Below, piece by piece: positions 7,118-17,156 of a stretch of 62,652 nt of DNA. The notes under the pieces were generated by a model. It did not search any database. It was not told the origin of the DNA and saw only the letters and a program-made list of their open reading frames with translations. Where the stretch lies: assembly GCA_030539495.1 (NCBI GenBank), contig JAUNRX010000006.1:1-62652 (forward strand). Reading direction: 5' to 3'. The stretch comes from a bacterium. Lineage in GTDB: Bacteria > Bacillota > Clostridia > Lachnospirales > Lachnospiraceae. Both the position numbers and the translations under genes were made by a program. How positions within the stretch are numbered: position 1 is the first letter of the stretch; each line of letters starts with the position of its first letter.

Positions 7118-7897
7118 ATGAATACGATTATTCAAGCAGAAGAACGAACTTGTTCTTATACTACTTACTTTTTAGATAGCAAGACGCCAAAACCGGTCGT
7201 CGTTATTTGTCCAGGAGGAGCCTATCGCTGGCGATCCGAACGTGAATCAGCGCCAGTTGCAAAGGCATTTAATCAAAACGGCTATCATGCGGTTGTCTTA
7301 AATTATACGGTTGAACAAGAGGAAGAGTTACTAGATAGGCCTCTTCTTGATTTATCTTGGGCAGTTAAGCACCTTCGGCAAAATGCCGCAGCCTATTTGA
7401 TCGATCCAGACAAGATTATCCTTTGTGGTTTCTCCGCAGGTGGACATCTTGCAGCCAGTCTTGGTGTCTTTTGGGCCGACCAAATTCGTTTTCCAACTAA
7501 GGAAGAACAACAATTACATAAACCAAATGCGCTTATTTTAGGATATCCGGTCATTACGGCAGGAACTTACGCCCATAGAGGAAGCTTCCAACGCTTATCT
7601 GAAGAACTCGCAGTTCAACAGGAGTATTCGTTAGAAACGAAGGTAACAAGCAAGGTTCCTCCCTGTTTTCTCTGGCATACCATGACCGATGCGTCTGTTC
7701 CAGTCCATAACAGTATCTTATTTGCCACAGCTTTGCATCAAAATGATGTAAGCTGTGAGATGATGCTCTTTCCAAAAGGGCCTCACGGCTTATCGTTAGC
7801 AACGAAAGAAGTAGAAGACGAGGCTCATCCTGGAATGGCGGATCCTCATGTAGCACGCTGGTTTAACCAATGCATTGACTGGCTTTCCACACTATAA
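7118..7897 (+). CDS. Alpha/beta-hydrolase esterase (BD-FAE / acetyl-xylan-esterase-like)
   Basis: A 259-residue cytoplasmic hydrolase. The oxyanion-hole region PGGAYRWRSERES (about 33-45), the nucleophile elbow GFSAGGHLAAS (about 105-115), an acid candidate in TMTDASVP and the His in PKGPHGLSLA form the usual triad layout. Relatives de-esterify acetylated sugars, xylan fragments or short esters, which fits a plant-biomass degrader. ATG 7118 follows AAAGGAAG by 6 bases; the longer frame from 7040 begins before any ribosome site. No signal peptide, so substrates must be imported. Confidence 0.82.
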   Translation: MNTIIQAEERTCSYTTYFLDSKTPKPVVVICPGGAYRWRSERESAPVAKAFNQNGYHAVVLNYTVEQEEELLDRPLLDLSWAVKHLRQNAAAYLIDPDKIILCGFSAGGHLAASLGVFWADQIRFPTKEEQQLHKPNALILGYPVITAGTYAHRGSFQRLSEELAVQQEYSLETKVTSKVPPCFLWHTMTDASVPVHNSILFATALHQNDVSCEMMLFPKGPHGLSLATKEVEDEAHPGMADPHVARWFNQCIDWLSTL

Positions 7898-7908
7898 AAT
7901 TTGATGAA

Positions 7909-7935
7909 TTGGGCATAACAGCATTTTAATTTGAT
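7909..7935. repeat. Isolated TTGGGYAT hairpin unit
   Basis: TTGGGCATA followed after 9-10 bases by TATACGCCAA, the same end motifs as the four units at 2152-2384. It sits between the esterase stop and its terminator. Confidence 0.45.
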
Positions 7936-7961
7936 ATACGCCAAAAACGGCTGAATTCTAG

Positions 7962-8016
7962 AAAAACGGAAGTTTTCGACCAACAGTAACTTGTTGCGAA
8001 AGCTTCCGTTTTTTCT
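7962..8016 (+). terminator. Rho-independent terminator
   Basis: AAAACGGAAGTTTTCG pairs with CGAAAGCTTCCGTTTT (7997-8014), with an inner CAACAG/TTGTTG stem, followed by T residues. It ends the esterase gene. Confidence 0.85.
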
Positions 8017-8125
8017 ATTTTCCGACTAAAACCAGCTCCTATCAACCTTATGTAACTAAATCACAGAAAGACAGCACATACTAATCTATACTCATAGTAT
8101 AACTTTAATGTTTATGGAGGTAGTT

Positions 8126-8692
8126 ATGAAGAATAAATGGTTAGTACAAGCACTTGTTTTAGGAATTTCATTTTTTGTTGCAATTTACTTAATGCAGCCA
8201 ATTGGGGTCTCGACACAGTTTAATGTGCTGGATGGAATCATTCAAAGCACAGTGGATCAAGACTTGATCACTGAAAATCCGGATCGTTCCACTGGATATG
8301 AAAGCACCAATGCATACTATGATTTACATGATGGCAAATTAGCAAAGCAAATAAAGGAACCGATTAATTATAGCTTTGTCTTTGTCTTGGCAATTCCATT
8401 TGGCGCAGCGATTGGAAGGCTGCTTAATAAAAGACGAAGAAATCAGGCATTTGTAGATAATCCAATTGATGATTATCCATTGGAAGGAAATTTAATCACA
8501 CGCTATGCACGAAGCTTTATTGCAGGATTTTTGCTTCTTTTTGGAGCTAGAATGGCTGGCGGGTGTACTAGCGGCCATATGATGAGCGGCATGATGCAAG
8601 GAAGTGTCAGTGGTTTCCTATTTGCAGCAGCTGTATTTATTGTTGCCATTCCGGTAGCTATATTCACGGATAAAAACAGAAAGAGACAGTAG
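8126..8692 (+). CDS. YeeE/YedE family (sulfur transport) protein, first half
   Basis: A 188-residue membrane protein. It has an N-terminal hydrophobic segment, a non-hydrophobic loop (about 40-75), and the family signature ARMAGGCTSGHMMSG near 141-155, whose Cys is the one used to pass thiosulfate or related sulfur species. GGAGG lies 6 bases before ATG 8126, so the two upstream in-frame Met codons are not used. The next gene, 11 bases on, is a second half; the two probably form one transporter. Confidence 0.85.
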   Translation: MKNKWLVQALVLGISFFVAIYLMQPIGVSTQFNVLDGIIQSTVDQDLITENPDRSTGYESTNAYYDLHDGKLAKQIKEPINYSFVFVLAIPFGAAIGRLLNKRRRNQAFVDNPIDDYPLEGNLITRYARSFIAGFLLLFGARMAGGCTSGHMMSGMMQGSVSGFLFAAAVFIVAIPVAIFTDKNRKRQ

Positions 8693-8703
8693 GGGGAACA
8701 TAT

Positions 8704-9267
8704 ATGAAAGACATTATATTAGCTATTTTTCTTGGAGGATTTTTCGGATTTGCCCTTTACTATGTAGGAGCAAGCAATCCTGCCAATATCTTAAGCATGC
8801 TACGCTTAAAGAAGCTTCGTTTAATGAAAGTAATTGTATTTGCCATTGGAGTAGGCTCATTTCTTGTAGGACTTACCGGCATATTTGGCGTATTTCCAGT
8901 GAATCATTTTAATATTAAGACCACAAATCTTGGTGTAATACTAGGCGGACTGATCTTTGGCGTAGGATTTGGCTATGGTGGTACTTGCCCTGGGACTTCT
9001 GTTGCTGGAATTGCCGACGTTGCGTATAAAAAATCAATCAGTACCATACTTGGCGGCTTAACAGGTGCCTTTGTATTTGCAATTTCTTACCAAGCAATCG
9101 CCTCAACAGGATTATTTAACGCTTTTGCCCTTGGGAAATTATCATTATTTCATATCTCAGACAGTATTCCCTATGTAATTAATCTAGGGATGTCAGGTAT
9201 GTTGATTTTGGGAATACTCTTTATGGCCATTGGTTATATTCTTCCAGGTGAAGGGAGAAAAATGTAA
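8704..9267 (+). CDS. YeeE/YedE family (sulfur transport) protein, second half
   Basis: A 187-residue membrane protein with about five hydrophobic segments and the second family signature GFGYGGTCPGTSVAGI near 93-108, again with a Cys. In larger YeeE proteins both Cys motifs lie in one chain; here they are split over two genes 11 bases apart with GGGGGAAC before the start. The joint role is probably uptake of thiosulfate or another sulfur compound. No sulfurtransferase gene is adjacent. Confidence 0.85.
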   Translation: MKDIILAIFLGGFFGFALYYVGASNPANILSMLRLKKLRLMKVIVFAIGVGSFLVGLTGIFGVFPVNHFNIKTTNLGVILGGLIFGVGFGYGGTCPGTSVAGIADVAYKKSISTILGGLTGAFVFAISYQAIASTGLFNAFALGKLSLFHISDSIPYVINLGMSGMLILGILFMAIGYILPGEGRKM

Positions 9268-9366
9268 ATTATCGGTTTCAATTGGAATCAATGGTAGTCA
9301 ATGTAACTTATGTCCTATATCTAAATATGTCGTATTTTGATATTATTAATCTAAGCGATAAGCAAG

Positions 9367-9391
9367 CCGAGGTAATCGCTCATTACCTTGG
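9367..9391 (+). terminator. Stem-loop after the YeeE pair
   Basis: CCGAGGTAAT pairs with ATTACCTTGG around CGCTC, followed by CCCTTATTGT. The T tract is weak, so it may be a terminator for the transporter pair or part of the pectate lyase leader. Confidence 0.5.
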
Positions 9392-9447
9392 CCCTTATTG
9401 TACATATTAGGGAAAACCGTTCAATAAATTTAAAGGAGGATTTTGTA

Positions 9448-12400
9448 ATGAAAGCAAAAAAACACGTAAAAAGAGCAATCGCGCTCTCCGTTATAGCATC
9501 CACGACCTGCTATAATGTGCTTGCCGTATCTGCATCACCAGCAACTCTATTAGCAGTTAGTCCTAGTGGATATACGGTAACTTCATTTCAATTCAATCAA
9601 GTGGGAGGGGACTATGAATCAGCTTATGCCACATGGCAGGCTGTAGCAAATGTAGATGGCTACCATGTATACTATAAGCAGGCAGATCAGGGAGACGCTG
9701 CTTACAAACAACTTGATGATCAATTAGTACGACAATATTCTACATATTTTAGAGCCGACGTTGTCGGAATTCCTGCTGGAGACTATGTAATGAAAGTAGT
9801 ACCAGTCAAAGATGGAAAAGAGACAGCAAACGCTGCTACAACTGAACGTATCAATGTATTATCCCATGTTCGCGAAGGATTTGCATTTTCTAAGAATTCT
9901 ACATATGGCACTGGCTCCGGCGGTTATAATGACGATGGAAGTGTGCCAGACGACGCTCAAATTATTTACATAACAAAAGATACAGCAAATACAGTTAGTC
10001 TTGACGTCATTACTGACGACAAAGGGAAAAAGACAACGTGTACAGGAATTGCTGATATCTTAGCAAAACGACAAAAAGCAAAAGACAAACGTCATTTAAT
10101 CATTCGTATGGTTGGTCTACTAGAAGCTTCTGATATCAACGGTTTAAATGGAAGTAACTATTTACAACTAAAAGGCTGCCACAATGTGACATTCGAAGGA
10201 ATTGGAAATGATGCAACCGCATCCGGATGGAGTTTCTTAATCCGTGATGCTAGAAATGTAGAAATTCGTAATATTGGTGTTATGTTATTTAAAGATGACG
10301 GTATTTCCATGGATACCAATAATGAAAATATCTGGGTTCACAACAATGATATCTTCTATGGTGCTCCAGGAAGTGATTCTGATCAGGTAAAAGGTGACGG
10401 TTCTTGTGATGTAAAAGGGAAATCCACATATGTAACCGTATCCTATAACCATTTTTATGACTCAGGCAAAAGTTCTTTATGTGGAATGAGTGATAGTGAA
10501 AACTTCTATGTATCTTACCACCATAACTGGTTTGACCACTCCGACTCCCGTCATCCAAGAATTCGTGTCGGTACCATCCATATTTACAACAATTATTTTG
10601 ATGGAAACTCCAAATACGGTGTTGGCGTAACGAAAGGATCCAGTGCATTTGTAGAAGCCAATGCGTTCCGTAATTGTAAATATCCAATGCTTACTTCACT
10701 ACAGGGAAGCGATATTGCAACTAATTCAAAAGGAACATTTTCCGGTGAGCCAGGTGGTATGATCAAGGCTTACAACAATAAAGTTGAAGGTGCAACAGGT
10801 TTGGTCTATGCAAATGAAGACAGCACTCAATTCGATGCTTATCTTGCTACTGACCGTAACGAAAAAGTACCAAGTACATATAAATCCTTAAGTGGATCCA
10901 ATACATACAATAATTTTGATACAAATAGCAGCATTATGTATTCATATGCGCCAACAGCTACAGAAGATGTTGTTGAAAACGTTACTTCTTATGCAGGACG
11001 TATGACTGGCGGAGACTTAAACTTCACATTTAATAATGCAGTAGATGATGAAAGCTATGTAATCAATACCGCATTAAAAAATAAGCTTACCAATTATAAA
11101 TCTGATTTAGTGTCCGTTGGTGGAGATCAGTCAACTGATATACCAGTTGTAACTCCAACGATTGTTCCAACGGCTACCGCTACAGTGGCACCAACCGTAA
11201 AACCAACAGCAACAGTAGTTCCTACCGTAAAACCAACAATGGCTCCAACGGCTACTCCGGAAGCAACAAGCACTCCAGAAGTTACACCAGAAACAACTGC
11301 TACAGCAGGTCCTACAGCGGCTCCAGGAGGAGATACTTCTATTGGTGACTTAACTAGCACTGGTTCTTATACAAACTTAGCAGAAGCAGAAGATGCTTCC
11401 TTTAAAAATGTCCTTTATGTAGCTCCAAACGGTTCTGCTACAGCAACAGGAACATTAACTTCTCCACTTGATCTAGAAACAGCACTTACAATTTCCGCTA
11501 AAAAAGACAATGTGGCAATCCTTATGACAGAAGGAACTTATGCATTTGACCATCAGCTTACCATTCCAAAGACTATGAGTGGCGCCGCCGATGCTTACAA
11601 TGTATTAAAGGCTTGCAAGGGAGCGAACGTAACACTTGACTTCTCCAGCCAGCCATACAGCAATACAACAGCAAATAATGCCCGTGGTTTACAATTAAAT
11701 GCAGACTACTGGTATGTAGGTGGAATTACCATTTACGGTGCAGCAGATAATGGAATGATGTTATCGGGAAGCCATAATATCATCGAAAGATGTACTTTTG
11801 ACTCTAACCGTGATACCGGTCTTCAAATCAGCCGTTCCAGCTCTTCTGTAACAAATTATGCAGACTGGCCAAGCTATAACAGCGTATTAAACTGTACTTC
11901 TAAAAATAACTGCGATCCAGCTACTTATGAAAATGCAGATGGTTTTGCTGCAAAATTAACTTGTGGTGACGGAAATATATTTGATGGCTGTATTTCCCAT
12001 AACAACAGTGATGATGGCTGGGATCTTTACGCTAAGACTGCAACAGGCCCTATCGGTGTCGTTACAATTAAAAACTGTATTGCTATGAGAAATGGTATTA
12101 CAGAAAATGGTACTACTAAGAGCTCTTGTGATGGAAACGGTTTCAAATTAGGCGGTTCCGGCGTAGGTACACCTCATGTCGTAGTAAACTGTCTTGCTGT
12201 TGAAAACTTACATCATGGTTTTACAGACAATAACAATCCAAGCGCCTTAACACTTATGAATTGTACTGCATTTGATAATAACAAAGGCGGAAGCAAGAAT
12301 AACTTCAGTTTATATCGTTGTAAAGATGCACATATTGCAAATTGCGTATCCTATACAACAAATAAGACTTCCGATAAGTTTATGAACTTAAGTGCTGAAT

Positions 12401-13266
12401 ACACAGTTCTTTACAACAGCAGCAAATGGTATAAGGTTACAGACTTACAAGCAATGGATACTTCCTCTAAAACAGGAAGAGGAGAAGCAACTTCAACTGC
12501 AATTATAGCAAATGACTTTGTTAATGCTAAAGTTCCTGCAGTAGGCACTAACTTTGACAACGTTTGGAGAAATGCCGATGGAACAGTAAATACAAATGGT
12601 GTTGCAATCATTACTGCAGACAGTGCATATGCAGACTTCTCTACGGATGGCGGTGTCATCGGTACAAGATTTACTTCTAACACAAATGCAGAAGTAACAA
12701 CTGTTCCAGTTGCCAAAGAGGATCATGTGGTTGAGACTCCAGCTCCTACACAAGAACCTACACAGGCACCAGCGGAAACTCCTGAACCAACGAAGGCACC
12801 TGTCGTTACAGAAGCTCCAACTCAAGCACCAACTGCTTCTCCGGAGCAAACTGAAGCACCAGAAGTAACTGAAGCACCAACAGTAACACCAGCGCCAACA
12901 GAAACTCCTGTTCAAACAGAAGTTCCAAGTGAAATGACACATAATTTCACAACAGACAAAAAAGCAAGTAAAGACTTCTCCATTTCAGGGAATCTCTCTA
13001 CAAGCAAAGGTACGGTAAACTATAATGGCCTTAGCTTAACAACTTGTTTAAAGATGGAATCTTCCACTACGATTTCCTTTACTGCCAAAGAAGACTGCAC
13101 ACTTACTCTTGTATTTAACTCCTCTTGCAATAAAGCCATTGTAATTGATGATACTGAGTACAAAGTAAAAGACGGTGTCTTACAAGTAGCATTAACAAAG
13201 GGAAAACATGTGATTAAAAAGGAAGACAGCAATGTGAATCTATACTATATCAAAGTTACATATTAA
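9448..13266 (+). CDS. Secreted two-domain pectate lyase (PL1 + PL9)
   Basis: A 1272-residue exported enzyme that cleaves polygalacturonate by beta-elimination. Order: signal peptide (1-30), an FN3-like domain (about 38-135), a PL1 parallel beta-helix (about 140-540; SYNHFYD, DHSDSRHPRIRVG with the catalytic Arg), a Thr/Pro linker (565-627), a PL9 beta-helix (about 644-1080; NADGFAAK, NSDDGWDLYAK), a second linker (1095-1160) and a ~110-residue C-terminal beta domain, probably carbohydrate-binding. AAAGGAGG fixes ATG 9448. The two lyase types in one chain should attack different pectin regions. Products could enter through the TRAP/GH105 locus at 46.6-50.6 kb. Confidence 0.93.
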   Translation: MKAKKHVKRAIALSVIASTTCYNVLAVSASPATLLAVSPSGYTVTSFQFNQVGGDYESAYATWQAVANVDGYHVYYKQADQGDAAYKQLDDQLVRQYSTYFRADVVGIPAGDYVMKVVPVKDGKETANAATTERINVLSHVREGFAFSKNSTYGTGSGGYNDDGSVPDDAQIIYITKDTANTVSLDVITDDKGKKTTCTGIADILAKRQKAKDKRHLIIRMVGLLEASDINGLNGSNYLQLKGCHNVTFEGIGNDATASGWSFLIRDARNVEIRNIGVMLFKDDGISMDTNNENIWVHNNDIFYGAPGSDSDQVKGDGSCDVKGKSTYVTVSYNHFYDSGKSSLCGMSDSENFYVSYHHNWFDHSDSRHPRIRVGTIHIYNNYFDGNSKYGVGVTKGSSAFVEANAFRNCKYPMLTSLQGSDIATNSKGTFSGEPGGMIKAYNNKVEGATGLVYANEDSTQFDAYLATDRNEKVPSTYKSLSGSNTYNNFDTNSSIMYSYAPTATEDVVENVTSYAGRMTGGDLNFTFNNAVDDESYVINTALKNKLTNYKSDLVSVGGDQSTDIPVVTPTIVPTATATVAPTVKPTATVVPTVKPTMAPTATPEATSTPEVTPETTATAGPTAAPGGDTSIGDLTSTGSYTNLAEAEDASFKNVLYVAPNGSATATGTLTSPLDLETALTISAKKDNVAILMTEGTYAFDHQLTIPKTMSGAADAYNVLKACKGANVTLDFSSQPYSNTTANNARGLQLNADYWYVGGITIYGAADNGMMLSGSHNIIERCTFDSNRDTGLQISRSSSSVTNYADWPSYNSVLNCTSKNNCDPATYENADGFAAKLTCGDGNIFDGCISHNNSDDGWDLYAKTATGPIGVVTIKNCIAMRNGITENGTTKSSCDGNGFKLGGSGVGTPHVVVNCLAVENLHHGFTDNNNPSALTLMNCTAFDNNKGGSKNNFSLYRCKDAHIANCVSYTTNKTSDKFMNLSAEYTVLYNSSKWYKVTDLQAMDTSSKTGRGEATSTAIIANDFVNAKVPAVGTNFDNVWRNADGTVNTNGVAIITADSAYADFSTDGGVIGTRFTSNTNAEVTTVPVAKEDHVVETPAPTQEPTQAPAETPEPTKAPVVTEAPTQAPTASPEQTEAPEVTEAPTVTPAPTETPVQTEVPSEMTHNFTTDKKASKDFSISGNLSTSKGTVNYNGLSLTTCLKMESSTTISFTAKEDCTLTLVFNSSCNKAIVIDDTEYKVKDGVLQVALTKGKHVIKKEDSNVNLYYIKVTY

Positions 13267-13272
13267 GAATTT

Positions 13273-13316
13273 TACGGGGTATCGAACAAATGTTTGGTGC
13301 CCCGTATTTTTTATAC
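13273..13316 (+). terminator. Rho-independent terminator
   Basis: TACGGGGTA pairs with TGCCCCGTA, with an inner AAC/GTT extension, followed by six T residues. It ends the pectate lyase gene. Confidence 0.88.
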
Positions 13317-13365
13317 TTTTTCCAATTCAAATGTTATGTATTCTAAAGTAAAACTCTAAAAATGC

Positions 13366-13395
13366 TTGTTTCAAGCAGTCTCACTCTTTTATAAT
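13366..13395 (+). promoter_or_regulatory. Sigma-A-type promoter for asnB
   Basis: TTGTTT (13366-13371) and TATAAT (13390-13395) with an 18-base spacer, about 90 bases before the asnB start. Confidence 0.5.
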
Positions 13396-13482
13396 ATAAA
13401 ACATTTTATAGAACCAGTAGCAATCCTTTTACCTGTTCATACAATAAGTCATAAGTTTACGACGGGAAAGGAAGAGTATATT

Positions 13483-15336
13483 ATGTGTGGAATTGCAGGA
13501 TTTTGTAATTTACACGGAAATTATACGGAACATGAAGGCTACTTTAATACACTCCTTTATGATATGGCACAAAGCATTAAGCATAGAGGGCCGGATGATC
13601 AGGGAATTTACCTTAACGAACATATTGGACTTGCTCATCGAAGACTCTCCATTATTGATTTGCTATCAGGTGGACAGCCTATGATCAAATATCACAATGA
13701 AGCCAAGTACGTCATTGTATATAACGGAGAATGTTACAATATGGAGGAGCTAAGAAATGACTTAATTCACAAGGGATATACCTTTACAACGACCTCAGAC
13801 ACGGAAATCCTATTAGTCGGCTACATTGCCTATGGACCAGACTTTGTAACCCGTGTAAATGGAATCTTTGCCTATGCCATATGGGATGAACAGAAGGAGG
13901 AACTCTATCTATTTCGAGATGGATGCGGCGTAAAGCCTTTATTTTATGCAATTGTAGACGATACGATTGTCTTTGGCTCCGAACTAAAAGCATTATTTTC
14001 AAGCAAATTGGTCACTGCAAAGCTGAATAAAGACGGCTTAAATCAGATTTTTAGTATCGGTCCGGCAAAAACCTATGGCCATGGAGTCTTTGAAGGAATC
14101 AACGAAATATTGCCTGGACAGTATTTAAAATATGCCCAAAATGGCAAGGAAGAACATATGTTCTTTTCCTTGGTAAGTAAACCTCACACAGATAGCTATA
14201 AAGACACTATAGAGAAGACAAGATACTTAGTTCGTGATGCGATTCGCCGCCAGATGGTGTCCGATGTTCCAATCTGTACCTTCTTATCCGGCGGTATCGA
14301 CTCAAGCATCGTAACTGCCGTCTGTGCACACAAATTAAAAGAAGAGGGAAAACAACTTACTACTTTCTCCTTTGACTTTATCAATAATGACAAATACTTT
14401 AAGTCCAATTCGTTTCAGCCATCAAGAGATCGCCCATATGTAGATCTATGCGTTAATCATATGGGAACCAAGCATTACTATCTGGAATGTAAAAATAGCA
14501 TACTTGCCAACTACCTATATGATGCCGTAGATGCCAGGGACCTGCCTTGTATGGTGGATGTAGAAAGCTCACTTTTATATTTCTGTCGTGAAGTAAGCAA
14601 ATCCTATAAGGTTACCTTAACCGGTGAATGTGCCGATGAAATCTTTGGAGGGTACCCATGGTTCCATGATCCAAAAGTATTTAAGACGCATCATTTTCCA
14701 TGGTCTAGTGATATGGAAGCAAGAAAGATCGTACTAAATGATGAATTTATTGATTGCCTTGGCATGGACGAATATGCACTGGCTACCTATGAGAAGTCAG
14801 TAAATGAGACACCAAGGCTAGATGGGGAGTCAAAAGAAGAAGCCAGAAGGCGTGAGATCTCGTATCTCAACATTAAATGGTTTATGCAAACACTACTAGA
14901 CCGTATGGACCGTACCAGCAGCTTCTCCGGCTTAGAGGCTAGAGTTCCTTTGGCAGACACCAAGTTATTAGAATACGTTTGGAATGTTCCTTGGGAAATG
15001 AAATGCAATCATGGCTTGGTAAAAAGCCTATTACGTGAGGCAGGACGAGACTTTGTTCCAGAAGAAGTTCTATTCCGTAAAAAGAGCCCTTATCCAAAGA
15101 CATATGACCCAACCTTTGAACAACAGATCTCCAAGCGGTTACTAGATGAAATTGCATTACCCGATGCTCCAATCAATGACTTTATTGATAAAAATAAGTT
15201 ATATAAGTTTATAGAAAGTCCAAAAGATTATGGAAAGCCTTGGTATGGACAGTTAATGGCAGGTCCACAGATGATTGCCTATCTGCTGCAAATTAACTAC
15301 TGGTTGAAGAAATATAAGATCGAAGTACATCTATAG
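13483..15336 (+). CDS. asnB: Asparagine synthetase (glutamine-hydrolysing)
   Basis: A 617-residue cytoplasmic enzyme making asparagine from aspartate, ATP and glutamine. The N-terminal amidotransferase domain (1 to ~210) begins MCGIAGF; its Cys2 must be N-terminal after Met removal, which fixes the start at 13483 rather than the longer frame. KHRGPDDQG and VYNGECYN follow. The synthetase domain carries the pyrophosphate loop FLSGGIDSS (about 270) and TGECADEIFGGYPWF. GGGAAAGGAAG precedes the start, with a leader of about 90 bases and a terminator after the gene. Confidence 0.95.
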   Translation: MCGIAGFCNLHGNYTEHEGYFNTLLYDMAQSIKHRGPDDQGIYLNEHIGLAHRRLSIIDLLSGGQPMIKYHNEAKYVIVYNGECYNMEELRNDLIHKGYTFTTTSDTEILLVGYIAYGPDFVTRVNGIFAYAIWDEQKEELYLFRDGCGVKPLFYAIVDDTIVFGSELKALFSSKLVTAKLNKDGLNQIFSIGPAKTYGHGVFEGINEILPGQYLKYAQNGKEEHMFFSLVSKPHTDSYKDTIEKTRYLVRDAIRRQMVSDVPICTFLSGGIDSSIVTAVCAHKLKEEGKQLTTFSFDFINNDKYFKSNSFQPSRDRPYVDLCVNHMGTKHYYLECKNSILANYLYDAVDARDLPCMVDVESSLLYFCREVSKSYKVTLTGECADEIFGGYPWFHDPKVFKTHHFPWSSDMEARKIVLNDEFIDCLGMDEYALATYEKSVNETPRLDGESKEEARRREISYLNIKWFMQTLLDRMDRTSSFSGLEARVPLADTKLLEYVWNVPWEMKCNHGLVKSLLREAGRDFVPEEVLFRKKSPYPKTYDPTFEQQISKRLLDEIALPDAPINDFIDKNKLYKFIESPKDYGKPWYGQLMAGPQMIAYLLQINYWLKKYKIEVHL

Positions 15337-15396
15337 ATAACAGGCTAGATTTATGCTAGTATATTTAGTAATAGAAAAAGTAACATGGAAACCAAC

Positions 15397-15430
15397 GAGA
15401 GGGACTTCATGTAAGCTCCCTCTCCATTTT
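15397..15430 (+). terminator. Rho-independent terminator
   Basis: GAGAGGGA pairs with TCCCTCTC (ends at 15397 and 15424), with CTT/AAG inside, then CATTTTA. It ends asnB. Confidence 0.8.
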
Positions 15431-15473
15431 ATGCGGTCTGTTAACAATTACCGCAAATACGAGAGGTGACTGA

Positions 15474-16148
15474 ATGATCTTAGTCATAGAAGACAATGAA
15501 GATTTAAATAAAATGGTGCGGGAGGCGCTAGAGGATGCTTCCTATCATGTAGATTCCTCCTTTACAGGCATGGACGGGCTTGCCAAGCTAAAGCAAAATA
15601 CATATGAGCTAGTTCTGTTGGACTTAATGCTTCCCTTTACAAGTGGAGATCGCATTTTAAAAGAGTTTCGAGAATTTAGTGATACACCAGTTATTATTAT
15701 TTCGGCTAAAGATATGGTAACAACAAAGATTGATTTATTACGACTAGGAGCCGATGACTATCTGACCAAGCCATTTGATTTAGGAGAACTACTTGCAAGG
15801 GTAGAGTCCACCCTACGTCGAGTACATAAAAAGGAACTAAAAAGTGAACGTATTACCTATGAAGAATTAACCTTAGATCCATCAAGCAAGAGAGTCTTTG
15901 TTGGCAAGCAGGAAGCCAACCTCACGCAAAAAGAATATCTGCTCTTAGAGCTCTTGCTTGTAAATAAGGGACAAGTCTTTACGAAATCCAGTCTTTATGA
16001 GAAAATCTGGGGCGAAGAGTTTTTTGGAGATGATAATGCAATCAAGACACATATCAGTAATCTCAGAAGCAAGTTAAAGAAATCCGGTGCAACAAAGGAC
16101 TACATAGAAACCGTGTGGGGCTTAGGCTACCGTCTACATATAAAGTAA
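15474..16148 (+). CDS. OmpR-family response regulator
   Basis: A 224-residue DNA-binding regulator. Receiver domain (1-120) with acidic pocket E6-D7, phospho-acceptor D50 (LVLLDLMLP), a Thr/Ser switch in VIIISAKD and Lys in LTKPFD. The winged-helix domain (130-224) ends ETVWGLGYRLHIK. It is the first gene of a four-gene set with an ABC transporter and, last, a histidine kinase. Such sets usually sense a cell-envelope stress or antimicrobial peptide and regulate their own pump. GAGAGGTG precedes the ATG. Confidence 0.93.
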   Translation: MILVIEDNEDLNKMVREALEDASYHVDSSFTGMDGLAKLKQNTYELVLLDLMLPFTSGDRILKEFREFSDTPVIIISAKDMVTTKIDLLRLGADDYLTKPFDLGELLARVESTLRRVHKKELKSERITYEELTLDPSSKRVFVGKQEANLTQKEYLLLELLLVNKGQVFTKSSLYEKIWGEEFFGDDNAIKTHISNLRSKLKKSGATKDYIETVWGLGYRLHIK

Positions 16149-16238
16149 TACTTACATTTTCTTTACCTTTCAAGCATCATCCTTAACCTTTTCTAAACCT
16201 TTGCTCCGTATAGTATAAACAAAAGGAGGGTGATAGAA

Positions 16239-17156
16239 ATGAATGAAACAATAGTAACCGTAAAAAACCTCACCAAATCATTTAAAACATTTACTGCACT
16301 TCATGATGTGTCCTTATCATTAGAAAATGGAAAGATCTATGGATTAATTGGTCAGAATGGAGCTGGTAAGACGACCTTTATGCGTCTGCTTTGTGGCTTT
16401 AGCTTTCCGACCAGCGGAACTATAGAACTATTCGGAAAGACAAAAGAGCGTGATTTAATTGAAGAACGGGAGCGAATCGGCTGTATAATTGAAAATCCAG
16501 GATTAATTTCAAATATGAGTGCTGCTGAAAACCTAGAATATCATAGAGTACTTCGAGGTATTCCAAATAAAGACTGTATAGAGGACTTACTAGCAATCGT
16601 TGGACTAGAAGATACAAAGAAGAAGACGAAAGACTTTTCCTTAGGAATGAAACAACGGCTTGGTATCGCCATTGCATTACTAGGCAATCCGGAGCTATTA
16701 ATTTTAGATGAACCAATCAATGGCCTTGACCCAGTTGGCGTGGTGGAAATTCGTGAACTGCTAAAGCGCCTCTGCAAAGAACGTCATATTACGATATTAA
16801 TCTCTAGTCACAACCTGCCAGAGCTATATCAGACCGCTACCGACTATATCATCATTCATCAAGGGGAACTAAAACAAATGCTTACTCTAGATGAACTGGA
16901 AGACAAATGCAAACATCATTTAAAGATTTCCTGTGAAAACACAGAAAAACTACTTTTAATTCTAGAACAGCAACTTAAAACAAATAATTTTATAGTTATG
17001 CCGGACCATACCGTAAAGCTCTATGATTACGTAGATGAAAAGGAGAAAGTAGCAAAGGCTATTTTTGATAGCGGCATGTACCCACTTAACTTCTCCTGTG
17101 AGGGAGACACGTTAGAAAATTATTTTATCTCTGTTGTTGGGAGGAATGAAGAATGA
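16239..17156 (+). CDS. ABC transporter ATPase (BcrA-like)
   Basis: A 305-residue ATPase. Walker A GQNGAGKTT (about 40-48), signature FSLGMKQRLGIA, Walker B LLILDEPINGLDP and switch His in ISSHNLPEL. The ~90-residue C-terminal extension is typical of bacitracin/lantibiotic-type exporters. AAAGGAGGG sits 8 bases before ATG 16239; the GTG at 16230 falls inside that site and is rejected. The next gene, its permease, overlaps by 4 bases. Regulator before and kinase after suggest a self-regulated peptide-resistance pump. Confidence 0.9.
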   Translation: MNETIVTVKNLTKSFKTFTALHDVSLSLENGKIYGLIGQNGAGKTTFMRLLCGFSFPTSGTIELFGKTKERDLIEERERIGCIIENPGLISNMSAAENLEYHRVLRGIPNKDCIEDLLAIVGLEDTKKKTKDFSLGMKQRLGIAIALLGNPELLILDEPINGLDPVGVVEIRELLKRLCKERHITILISSHNLPELYQTATDYIIIHQGELKQMLTLDELEDKCKHHLKISCENTEKLLLILEQQLKTNNFIVMPDHTVKLYDYVDEKEKVAKAIFDSGMYPLNFSCEGDTLENYFISVVGRNEE

